From: a virus
DNA: 24,690 bases
IMG/VR virus record: IMGVR_UViG_3300030104_003497
Span: 17,509 to 42,198 of that record
Reading direction: 5' to 3' (one strand)
Part shown: positions 13,598 through 18,948 of the stretch, piece after piece
Layout of the letters: each line of letters opens with the position of its first letter
How positions within the stretch are numbered: position 1 is the first letter of the stretch
The notes under the pieces: model-generated
Databases searched by the model: none
What the model saw: only the letters and a program-made list of their open reading frames with translations
Told to the model about the DNA's origin: nothing
Position numbers and translations under genes: made by a program

Positions 13598-13620
13598 TAA
13601 CGTATACAATGGAGGCGTGT

Positions 13621-14358
13621 ATGAGTAAAAACAACCTTTTAAGTTGGTTAAAATCAACTGAGATTCCTTTAACTGTAATATCTAAAAAAACAAATATTAG
13701 TAGAGCTACGTTATATAACTGGATCAATGGAGGAGAGATTCGTAATAAATCTTACAATAAAGTATGGTCTTATTATGAAGAAGATATAAAAATAACAACT
13801 AATGACATAGAGATTGAAGGAGCTACTGATTTGAAAGCACAATACATAATTGATTTACAAAAAGATAAAATACAAACTCTTGAAAAAGAAAATTGTAAAT
13901 TACAAGAAACTTTACAAGGTAAAACTCCTGAATCATCACATTGGGATGATTTATCGTATCACTATAAAGCCGAAGTAGATTTACATTTCTCTGGATTTGG
14001 AGTAATTGGCAGAACAATTAATAGTGTGTCAGACATAGATAAACAATCTGAAGTATTAGGATATTCAGAAAAAGAATTAAATGCTTTATGGGATGTTGGA
14101 GTAAAACATAAAGAGATGAGCAAACATCCAATAAATAAAATATTACATAAAAGTACAACAAATGAATTAGATACTATTGGGAAAACATTGCCAACTGTAT
14201 TTAATGCTATTAAAGATATGATTGGTAATCATTACATACCTACTAGACTAATGTATATATGTAAAGATGGTAGTCACATAGGTGCTATTTCTTATAACAA
14301 AATTGATTGGAAAAATCAAAAAGTATATTCTAAAATAGCTTTTTTAATAAAAGATTAG
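13621..14358 (+). CDS. HTH regulator with coiled coil and PAS-like domain (probable lysogeny repressor)
   Basis: The start is the ATG at 13621, with GGAGG 5 bases upstream; an in-frame ATG at 13609 would lie ahead of this SD. Residues 6-36 form an HTH (LTVISKKTNISRATLYNWIN). Residues 72-98 form a heptad-like coiled coil (IIDLQKDKIQTLEKENCKLQ). Residues about 118-228 look PAS-like: EVLGYSEKELNALWDVGV, a helical middle, then LMYICKDGSHIGAISYNKID. It stands alone on the plus strand opposite the early operon, with paired operators between, as a CI-type repressor does. It lacks an S24 LexA-like protease, so induction would work differently, perhaps by ligand sensing. The PAS assignment is inferred from local pattern. 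Confidence 0.65.
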   Translation: MSKNNLLSWLKSTEIPLTVISKKTNISRATLYNWINGGEIRNKSYNKVWSYYEEDIKITTNDIEIEGATDLKAQYIIDLQKDKIQTLEKENCKLQETLQGKTPESSHWDDLSYHYKAEVDLHFSGFGVIGRTINSVSDIDKQSEVLGYSEKELNALWDVGVKHKEMSKHPINKILHKSTTNELDTIGKTLPTVFNAIKDMIGNHYIPTRLMYICKDGSHIGAISYNKIDWKNQKVYSKIAFLIKD

Positions 14359-14386
14359 GTGAACTATACGTTCACATAGTTTTTTT
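14359..14386 (+). terminator. Intrinsic terminator after the regulator gene
   Basis: AACTAT (14362-14367) pairs with ATAGTT (14376-14381), which runs straight into a T tract; an alternative stem GTGAAC/GTTCAC overlaps it. It directly follows the stop codon. Confidence 0.65.
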
Positions 14387-14407
14387 ATGCTAGACGCATC
14401 ATTTTTT

Positions 14408-14527
14408 ATAAACTATACACAACCCTAATATTTATAAGATTTCGAGTTCTTCCTGTACTTATAAATATTGCTATTAAGCTGTCGGCTAGTGTCATGACGT
14501 TAACGAATGTTAATGTGTATAGTTTAT
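14408..14527. repeat. Nested perfect inverted repeats, structured element
   Basis: ATAAACTATACACA (14408-14421) and TGTGTATAGTTTAT (14514-14527) form a perfect 14-bp outer stem. Inside, AATATTTATAAG (14427-14438) and CTTATAAATATT (14458-14469) form a perfect 12-bp stem. The remaining inner arm has a small TTAAC/GTTAA hairpin and the palindrome GTCATGAC. It lies between convergent genes. Options: bidirectional terminator, multi-branched ncRNA, or a DNA cruciform site. Confidence 0.6.
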
Positions 14528-14533
14528 TATATT

Positions 14534-15946
14534 TTACTTAGAATATTTACGACCGCCTGCAGTCAGTTTATATTCTTTGACTAACTCAACACCTTCTCCT
14601 TTATAAAATGGTTCTACCCATTTAATGCAACGCACCATTTTCTTTCCATAATCATCGTATTTCTCTTCTTGATGCATGTGTTGAGGTATTTGTGCTATTT
14701 TGTTCTGATCTTTATACCAGAACGAATGCCAATGACCTTTAACACGTATAAGGTGTTTTAGTTTTCTAGTTACTTTAGTGCCATCTCTCTTACTATAATA
14801 GATAGCATTGTTTTTTTGACCATTGATATAAGCAGTTCTAGTACTACCTAATACTGTATGGTCAGTTTGTGTTAGTTCTCTATCAATGAATTTTCTAACA
14901 CGATTCTTAGCTATTGGTTTTTCATCCATTTTAACAAATACTGCGTCTGTGTTTACAGAAGTAATGTATAGTACAGTTTGTATAGCTAGATTAGAATATT
15001 TATATATTCTAGCATTACTTTCTTCTTCTTTTTCATGCATTTCAATATCAATACATACTACTTTATCTATAGAATTTTGTAGTTGTTGTTTTATATTGTT
15101 TCCATGAGGTATCTTTAATTCCCAGTACACTGTTTCTGGGTCAATAGGACTTATATACTTCCCGTGTTTGTTATTTTTTGGAGGTTTTGCATACATTGAA
15201 ATTCTCAATATATTGCAGTCAACCATTTCTTCTAAATTAACAAACATTCCTTCAAACTCTATTTTATCATCACAACAAGTACAACTTTCCATTGAAAACT
15301 TAGGTGGAAACATTAAGTAAAATGACCTATTAGGAGATTTTATATAATCTGTGCTTGTTGGAAACTCAGTATCTAGCAATGCATTTGCTAAATCTTCTGT
15401 AAGGATAAATAGATTGTTTTCTTCTTGAGCAAACATGTGAAAATGAAACATAGTACGTGCCATCTTATTTAACATATTTTCTACACTAAGTAAATTTTCA
15501 CCACCTAGTTTACCTTCAACTTTTTCGTTTAATTTCTTACTATCTCTTACTTTTTTTATGTTTTTTATAAAATCTATAGCTAGTAATTGAGTGTATAATT
15601 GATGTGCTAAAAGAAACATAATAGACCTAAATGCTTTTGTTTCTGCAAAAGCAACTGGAAGCCAACTAGTATCTGATTTTACTTTTTGGTCTGTAGGTAT
15701 TTCTATATTTCTTACTTCAACAAGATTTTCCAATCCTGTTTGTTTTAATGCAGCGTCTATATACTTGTCTATATGGTCTAAAGGTATTTCTATTACTGTA
15801 TCAGATTTTATTAATTCCTGATGTTTTTCCCAGTTATAACTATTACCTATATCTCTAATTGCAGTAGGTACATCTTTAAAGTTATTGTCAAATTCAGCAC
15901 TACGCATGAATCTTTCATATATCATCATTCTTGGTACGTGGATCAT
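14534..15946 (-). CDS. AcrVA2-like protein (putative anti-CRISPR family member)
   Basis: 470 residues, SD AGGAGG before ATG. The C-terminus carries RVKGHWHSFW (401-410) followed by KWVEPF (442-447). This closely matches the end of the Cas12a inhibitor AcrVA2 as I remember it (RRGHWHGYW, then RW.P). An upstream SFYLMFPPKF segment also corresponds to its FLNLPDW region. AcrVA2 is about 322 residues, so this one has a longer N-terminal part. A CTCC cluster (SMESCTCCDDKIEF) may bind metal. AcrVA2 reduces Cas12a at the level of its synthesis. The wider family is common in phages whose hosts have no known Cas12a, so the target here is unknown. It stands alone between two structured noncoding elements. 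Confidence 0.6.
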   Translation of the reverse strand: MIHVPRMMIYERFMRSAEFDNNFKDVPTAIRDIGNSYNWEKHQELIKSDTVIEIPLDHIDKYIDAALKQTGLENLVEVRNIEIPTDQKVKSDTSWLPVAFAETKAFRSIMFLLAHQLYTQLLAIDFIKNIKKVRDSKKLNEKVEGKLGGENLLSVENMLNKMARTMFHFHMFAQEENNLFILTEDLANALLDTEFPTSTDYIKSPNRSFYLMFPPKFSMESCTCCDDKIEFEGMFVNLEEMVDCNILRISMYAKPPKNNKHGKYISPIDPETVYWELKIPHGNNIKQQLQNSIDKVVCIDIEMHEKEEESNARIYKYSNLAIQTVLYITSVNTDAVFVKMDEKPIAKNRVRKFIDRELTQTDHTVLGSTRTAYINGQKNNAIYYSKRDGTKVTRKLKHLIRVKGHWHSFWYKDQNKIAQIPQHMHQEEKYDDYGKKMVRCIKWVEPFYKGEGVELVKEYKLTAGGRKYSK

Positions 15947-16040
15947 ATGACCTCCTTTCTTGTTAATTGTTGCTTGTTAAAGTATGTTAAATATTTAAGA
16001 AACTGCATCTGTCCCCGTTGGTAAGATATTCCAGTTACGG

Positions 16041-16160
16041 TCAAGATATAGCAATGCGTGCTTTAGAATCACGTTTACATTGCGTAGAACATCCATAGCA
16101 ACTGCTAGCTAAACAGTTGAGATGAATTATTAAGTTCTCCGATACATAGGACTTCTCCAT
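16041..16160 (-). CDS. Tentative 39-aa Cys-rich mini-protein
   Basis: Starts MEKSYVSENLIIHLNCLASS with C16, C21, C24 and C28 followed by a basic helix (KRDSKARIA), a pattern compatible with a metal knuckle. There is no good SD and the DNA lies in a hairpin-rich block, so chance is possible. Confidence 0.3.
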   Translation of the reverse strand: MEKSYVSENLIIHLNCLASSCYGCSTQCKRDSKARIAIS

Positions 16161-16202
16161 CTTCGGTAATGAGAGATATAATTTATACGACCTAACGATA
16201 GG

Positions 16203-16292
16203 TTAACATTCCTTGTGCTCATCACATCTCTTTAGGAGACCAACTGACAACACTACAGTTACAACAACTGTTATCGTTTTTATGCACACCAT
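16203..16292 (-). CDS. Tentative 29-aa hydrophobic peptide
   Basis: Starts MVCIKTITVVVTVVLSVGLL and ends KRCDEHKEC: a short membrane helix plus a charged Cys-containing tail, like small phage or toxin-type membrane peptides. No SD is seen, and the ORF overlaps hairpins. Confidence 0.25.
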   Translation of the reverse strand: MVCIKTITVVVTVVLSVGLLKRCDEHKEC

Positions 16293-16397
16293 TATATCAG
16301 TGGTGATAGCATACATAGGAAGGCACTAAAGATTAGTTTAGTTTGTTCTCACTATATCTTGGTAGTTACACATATCAAATGCAGTTTCCAATAATTC

Positions 16398-16430
16398 TAT
16401 AAATAGAGGAAGCAGTTCTTGTTACTGCTT
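16398..16430 (-). promoter_or_regulatory. Conserved motif copy d with hairpin
   Basis: Plus-strand TATAAATAGAGGAA (16398-16411), a slightly diverged copy, joined to hairpin AAGCAGT/ACTGCTT (16410-16430). A 10-codon ATG mini-ORF begins 25 bases further along the minus strand (16373), but no gene follows, so it may head a noncoding transcript. Confidence 0.5.
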
Positions 16431-16511
16431 GTTAGGTATACGTTTTGGGGGCAACTTGCAAGAGTTGACCTTATGATAATGAGCCTCGTAAGAGGCACCT
16501 CGTTTAGAGAA

Positions 16512-16537
16512 GTATAGGGCACTTTCGTACCCTATAC
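16512..16537 (-). terminator. Hairpin after the 115-aa gene
   Basis: GTATAGGG pairs with CCCTATAC, eleven bases past the stop of the gene at 16549. The following minus-strand bases (TTCTCT) are only weakly T-rich. Confidence 0.45.
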
Positions 16538-16548
16538 AACCAATCAAC

Positions 16549-16896
16549 CTAAAATGGTGATTCTTCTGCTGTTGCAGTAGCAGGTGATGGTAACCCTCTG
16601 TCTACCAAATACCTAACAACACCATTTTTACAGTCTTGCTTGGTTTCTTCGACTAGGTGAAAGCCATGCTTACCTAATTCTGTTACAACAGTTTTAAACT
16701 CATCAACCGCACCCTCTCCATCTTTAATAAACATATTCACAAACCAATCTTCATCAGTAGTAGCAATATCTTTCATCTGTATTGCTTGATTAATCCATCC
16801 GTTATCAGTATCCTGAGATTTATTAAACCAAACAAACTGAGGTCTGCTTTCTTTAATCTTCTTAAAATAACTGTTTAATATTGTGCTTAGTTTCAT
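16549..16896 (-). CDS. Hypothetical 115-aa protein with SSB-like C-terminal tip
   Basis: Starts MKLSTILNSYFKKIKESRPQ with SD AAGGAGT. The core alternates helices and strands (DEDWFVNMFIKDGEGAVDEF, VVTELGKHGFHLVEE). It ends in a flexible segment, SPATATAEESPF; acidic residues followed by P-F at the extreme C-terminus recall the tip bacterial SSBs use to recruit partners. It is the first of a row of single-gene cassettes. Function unknown; DNA metabolism or competition for SSB partners is a hypothesis. Confidence 0.65.
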   Translation of the reverse strand: MKLSTILNSYFKKIKESRPQFVWFNKSQDTDNGWINQAIQMKDIATTDEDWFVNMFIKDGEGAVDEFKTVVTELGKHGFHLVEETKQDCKNGVVRYLVDRGLPSPATATAEESPF

Positions 16897-16942
16897 ACTA
16901 AATACTCCTTACTTATGGTTTGATATATCGTTGTTGATATAC

Positions 16943-16988
16943 CAGAGATAAAGGAAGAAGTTTAGCCCACGACACGAGGTCATGGGCT
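16943..16988 (-). promoter_or_regulatory. Conserved motif copy i with hairpin
   Basis: Motif CAGAGATAAAGGAA at 16943-16956, preceded on the minus strand by hairpin AGCCCATGAC/GTCGTGGGCT (16964-16988). It lies 46 bases before the ATG at 16896. The hairpin ends the cassette of the 45-aa gene. Confidence 0.55.
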
Positions 16989-16995
16989 AGTATGG

Positions 16996-17133
16996 CTATT
17001 CTTGGAAATATTTATTAGCCTCTTCTAAAGCAAGTATCTCTGTAGGATACTCTTCTTTATTAACTCCAATTAATGAGCCATTTTCAGAAATGAATTGAAA
17101 GAACTCTTCGGTAATAGAATGTAATCTTACCAT
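16996..17133 (-). CDS. Hypothetical 45-aa cassette protein
   Basis: Starts MVRLHSITEEFFQFISENGS, acidic and helical, ending EEANKYFQE. Leader GGGAGTTACAAATG fixes the start; motif copy e is 27 bases upstream and a hairpin closes the unit 8 bases after the stop. Function unknown. Confidence 0.6.
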   Translation of the reverse strand: MVRLHSITEEFFQFISENGSLIGVNKEEYPTEILALEEANKYFQE

Positions 17134-17160
17134 TTGTAACTCCCTGTTGTTAAAGAATAT

Positions 17161-17205
17161 CATAGATAAAGGAAAAAAAGAGCCTAGTACGAAGTACTAG
17201 GCTCT
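17161..17205 (-). terminator. Motif copy e with perfect 12-bp terminator
   Basis: AGAGCCTAGTAC and GTACTAGGCTCT (17179-17205) form a perfect stem with a three-base loop. On the minus strand a run of seven Ts follows, then motif TTCCTTTATCTATG (17161-17174). A clear terminator for the 50-aa gene, joined directly to the motif that precedes the next gene. Confidence 0.75.
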
Positions 17206-17210
17206 AAGTG

Positions 17211-17363
17211 TTACTTTTTTATGTGTTTAGTCACAGATGTTTTGAAAGGCTCTCCTTTACGATTCTTTTTATTAGGGATGGTCTTTTGAATTACGACCAT
17301 CTTCATTTTATTATTAGAAGAGATTACTTTAGTTGTGCTTTTATTTTTCTTTTTTTTAGACAT
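17211..17363 (-). CDS. Very basic 50-aa cassette protein
   Basis: Starts MSKKKKNKSTTKVISSNNKM; roughly one residue in three is Lys or Arg, with none of the acidic helices seen in neighbours. SD TTGGAGG precedes the ATG; motif copy f is 25 bases upstream; the terminator at 17173-17205 follows 5 bases after the stop. Likely binds nucleic acid or ribosomes, or is a small DNA-compaction protein; this is inference from composition. Confidence 0.6.
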   Translation of the reverse strand: MSKKKKNKSTTKVISSNNKMKMVVIQKTIPNKKNRKGEPFKTSVTKHIKK

Positions 17364-17388
17364 ATGTCCTCCAATTATTAAATATTAT

Positions 17389-17427
17389 CAGAAATAAAGG
17401 AAGAGGCTAGTACGAAGTACCAGCCTC
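17389..17427 (-). terminator. Motif copy f with hairpin
   Basis: GAGGCTAGTAC/GTACCAGCCTC (17403-17427, loop GAA) is almost the same hairpin as the one at 17179-17205. The motif CAGAAATAAAGGAA (17389-17402) abuts it. Confidence 0.65.
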
Positions 17428-17475
17428 TATATTACCACAACTTCATTCCATTGCTGAGAAGGACTTTTACGTGGT

Positions 17476-17748
17476 TTAGTGTTCCTGTATTGTCAATTCA
17501 TGACATGGGTTACATACACCATAATCTGTGACTATGGAATCGTAACCGCATGATGGACAATCTTCATTTGATTCATCTTTAGACATCATTTCGTTAAAGG
17601 TAGCTTTACCTTTATCAATGGTGTAAGATGTGAGCTTAGTGATACGTTTACTACCTTTAGCAACGTAGATACCAGCTATAACAGTTGTACCTATAGCAAA
17701 GTAGCCAGTATTCTTTGCAAGGTCTTTGGTTTTATTAATTAGTTTCAT
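17476..17748 (-). CDS. Membrane-anchored zinc-ribbon protein
   Basis: 90 residues. A basic N-terminus, one membrane helix at about 15-30 (GYFAIGTTVIAGIYVA), a basic linker (KGSKRITKLT), then a C-terminal zinc ribbon with C64, C67, C79 and C82 (CPSCGYD and CNPC). SD AGGAGT precedes the ATG; motif copy g lies 26 bases upstream. This would put a zinc ribbon on the cytoplasmic face of the inner membrane, fitting a host-interaction or superinfection-exclusion role, which is unproven. Confidence 0.65.
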   Translation of the reverse strand: MKLINKTKDLAKNTGYFAIGTTVIAGIYVAKGSKRITKLTSYTIDKGKATFNEMMSKDESNEDCPSCGYDSIVTDYGVCNPCHELTIQEH

Positions 17749-17774
17749 AAGAACTCCTATTTATTGATAATTAT

Positions 17775-17807
17775 CAGAGATGAAGGAAAGGGGAGCTTTA
17801 GCTCCCC
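17775..17807 (-). terminator. Motif copy g with perfect hairpin
   Basis: GGGGAGC/GCTCCCC (17790-17807, loop TTTA) forms a strong GC-rich stem; on the minus strand it runs into TTTCCTT. Motif CAGAGATGAAGGAA is at 17775-17788. Confidence 0.65.
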
Positions 17808-17819
17808 CTCTTATTATAT

Positions 17820-17951
17820 TCATCCAATAGTTGATAAACATATAGCTTGATAATCAACTACGTGCTGAGAATATGGTTCATCAACTACTATTGCTGGTGT
17901 TTGATTCATATTGTATTCATATTTTTCTATTATTTCTTTTATTGTATTCAT
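17820..17951 (-). CDS. Hypothetical 43-aa cassette protein
   Basis: Starts MNTIKEIIEKYEYNMNQTPA, a short helix followed by IVVDEPYSQHVVDYQAICLS. AAGGAAA about 10 bases upstream acts as SD; motif copy h is 22 bases upstream; the hairpin at 17790-17807 follows the stop. Function unknown. Confidence 0.55.
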   Translation of the reverse strand: MNTIKEIIEKYEYNMNQTPAIVVDEPYSQHVVDYQAICLSTIG

Positions 17952-17973
17952 AGTGTATTTCCTTAAGTTAATT

Positions 17974-17987
17974 CATAGATAAAGGAA
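17974..17987 (-). promoter_or_regulatory. Conserved 14-base motif, copy h
   Basis: Plus-strand CATAGATAAAGGAA, identical to copy e. It sits 22 bases before the ATG at 17951. Only a weak CTAA/TTAG hairpin precedes it. Confidence 0.55.
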
Positions 17988-18065
17988 ATATATATGGTGG
18001 CTAATTGTTGTTAGGTATTGATAAAGATAAAAGATACTGAGCGAGCGTAAGCAAGCACATCCTTT

Positions 18066-18097
18066 AAAAAAAAGCACAAAGGAGCTACCTCTGTGCT
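18066..18097 (-). terminator. Strong minus-strand intrinsic terminator
   Basis: AGCACAGAGG pairs with CCTTTGTGCT (one mismatch), followed on the minus strand by eight Ts (18066-18073 as As on plus). It marks the end of a leftward transcript starting near 18260. Confidence 0.75.
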
Positions 18098-18206
18098 ACT
18101 CATCTAGTAGTATGGAATATTCAACTGATAGGTGAGTACTATCAGTATCCACGGAGCACACCTGAGAGATTGAGAAGCTAGTCTCATATCTGGTGGTCTC
18201 TACCAT
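18096..18206 (-). CDS. Tentative 36-aa ORF within possible ncRNA
   Basis: Starts MVETTRYETSFSISQVCSVD and stops inside the terminator stem. There is no clear SD (AGAGA 9 bases upstream), and the composition is Ser/Thr-rich. It may be a real cassette gene or chance within a structured RNA. Confidence 0.25.
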   Translation of the reverse strand: MVETTRYETSFSISQVCSVDTDSTHLSVEYSILLDE

Positions 18207-18265
18207 ACCAAGTGTATCTCTATCACTTGCTCTTTAGCAAAGTAATGCTAAGAAGGTATGTATAC

Positions 18266-18279
18266 CATAGATAAAGAAT
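18266..18279 (-). promoter_or_regulatory. Degenerate motif copy l
   Basis: Plus-strand CATAGATAAAGAAT matches the first eleven consensus bases plus one more. It lies at the head of the hairpin-rich segment that ends in the terminator at 18066-18097. Confidence 0.4.
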
Positions 18280-18300
18280 TTCAACTACATTAGGTAACTG

Positions 18301-18669
18301 TAAGGATTAGTAATAGATATGCGTGTGAGTGTGTGTATATGGGGGTGTATCTGGATACGGTGGTAGTACGAGGTGTAGCAAGGCTGCGAGGAACGAGCAG
18401 GGGTATGCTACCTCTGTACGTAAGGGTGGGTGTATAGTTACGGGTGAGTTAACTTTAACGTAACTAGAAATAGTTAACGAACTCAATCTCAATCATTGAA
18501 CTCAACGAGATCAAACCCAAGCACCCCGATTTCAAGGGGGTAGGGTAACGTATACATCCCTCACACACATTCTACTACTATTTTCTACAAGAGTACGGAA
18601 CATTATATTAAAGATAAGCGTTGTAATAAAGTATCTTACAACTTTAACTTAAAGTAGAACTTTAATATT
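18301..18669. other. Divergence region, G-skewed, possible origin or master control region
   Basis: All genes to its left (to 14534) run leftward and all to its right run rightward. By hand count 18321-18440 has 49 G and 14 C, while the following 60 bases turn C-rich. A bulged hairpin GTACGAGGTGTAGCA (18366-18380) with TGCTACCTCTGTAC (18406-18419) is present. GTGTGTATATGGGGGTGTAT (18331-18350) imperfectly pairs with ATACATCCCTCACACAC (18552-18568). No convincing ORF. Could be a replication origin, a packaging site, or both. Confidence 0.45.
18641..18655. promoter_or_regulatory. Palindrome before the first late gene
   Basis: ACTTTAACTTAAAGT is a perfect 7-bp inverted repeat around a central C, 14 bases before the ATG at 18670. 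A related site, ACTTTTTAGTTAAAGT, precedes the portal gene. Possible late regulator binding sites. Confidence 0.4.
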
Positions 18670-18873
18670 ATGAAAACCAAACGTATTTATGAGATATTTA
18701 ACATGAGCACAGGAAAATGGGAGCCTACAGAGATGACTGAGGATGAATATATTGATATGCAATGTAAAATGGATACTCAATCTGACCTCTTAGAAGCAGA
18801 GTACGAAATTATAACCAAAATCATTACGCAACAAATGGGTTCAGATGAGTCTAATAAAAAGAGTATGGATTAA
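18670..18873 (+). CDS. Hypothetical 67-aa protein at the head of the late module
   Basis: Starts MKTKRIYEIFNMSTGKWEPT, then an acidic helical half (EDEYIDMQCKMDTQSDLLEA). No SD is visible before the ATG; the palindrome at 18641-18655 lies immediately upstream. First rightward gene of the packaging block, two features before terminase. Function unknown. Confidence 0.6.
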   Translation: MKTKRIYEIFNMSTGKWEPTEMTEDEYIDMQCKMDTQSDLLEAEYEIITKIITQQMGSDESNKKSMD

Positions 18874-18948
18874 AGTACTTAGTATATATAAGTATCTAGT
18901 ACTAGTAAGTGTAACTAGTACTTATATAGTAACTAGTACTATAGTACT
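18874..18948. repeat. Cluster of five AGTACT palindromes upstream of terminase small subunit
   Basis: AGTACT occurs at 18874, 18898, 18917, 18935 and 18943, mostly within CTAGTACT or ACTAGTACT. It is embedded in an AT-only-like context that can fold in several ways. The last copy directly abuts the ATG at 18949. Candidate recognition site for the small terminase (pac/cos-like) or for translational control. Confidence 0.55.

Larger units (their letters stand above)
15947..16548. other. 602-base structured stretch without a convincing gene
   Basis: Richer in GC than its neighbours and full of small hairpins. Examples: AACAGTTGTTGTAACTGT (minus), TATCA/TGATA, GCAATG..CATTGC near 16051-16081, CAACT/AGTTG near 16452-16467, GCCTC-GTAA-GAGGC (16483-16496) and GTATAGGG/CCCTATAC (16512-16537). 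Motif copy d is at 16398-16411. Read leftward it could be one or more ncRNAs or a long leader of the AcrVA2-like gene. Only two tentative mini-ORFs are present. Confidence 0.5.
17952..18300. other. 349-base stretch holding motif copies h and l and a possible ncRNA
   Basis: From right to left on the minus strand: degenerate motif l (18266-18279), a hairpin-rich 170-base segment, a strong terminator (18066-18097), a spacer, and motif h (17974-17987). The segment includes TTGCT/AGCAA, AAGTG/CACTT and a perfect ACTGATAG/CTATCAGT hairpin. Either a small regulatory RNA or the 36-aa ORF listed separately. Confidence 0.5.

Noticed and set aside
16943-17987. CRISPR-like array in the repeated motif region
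   Set aside because: Repeats are 14 bases, spaced irregularly by 200-400 bases, and the spacers are genes with SDs.
18307-18492. 61-aa minus-strand ORF in the divergence region
   Set aside because: Low-complexity repeats (THTHTH), no SD, and it is a by-product of the GT-rich strand.
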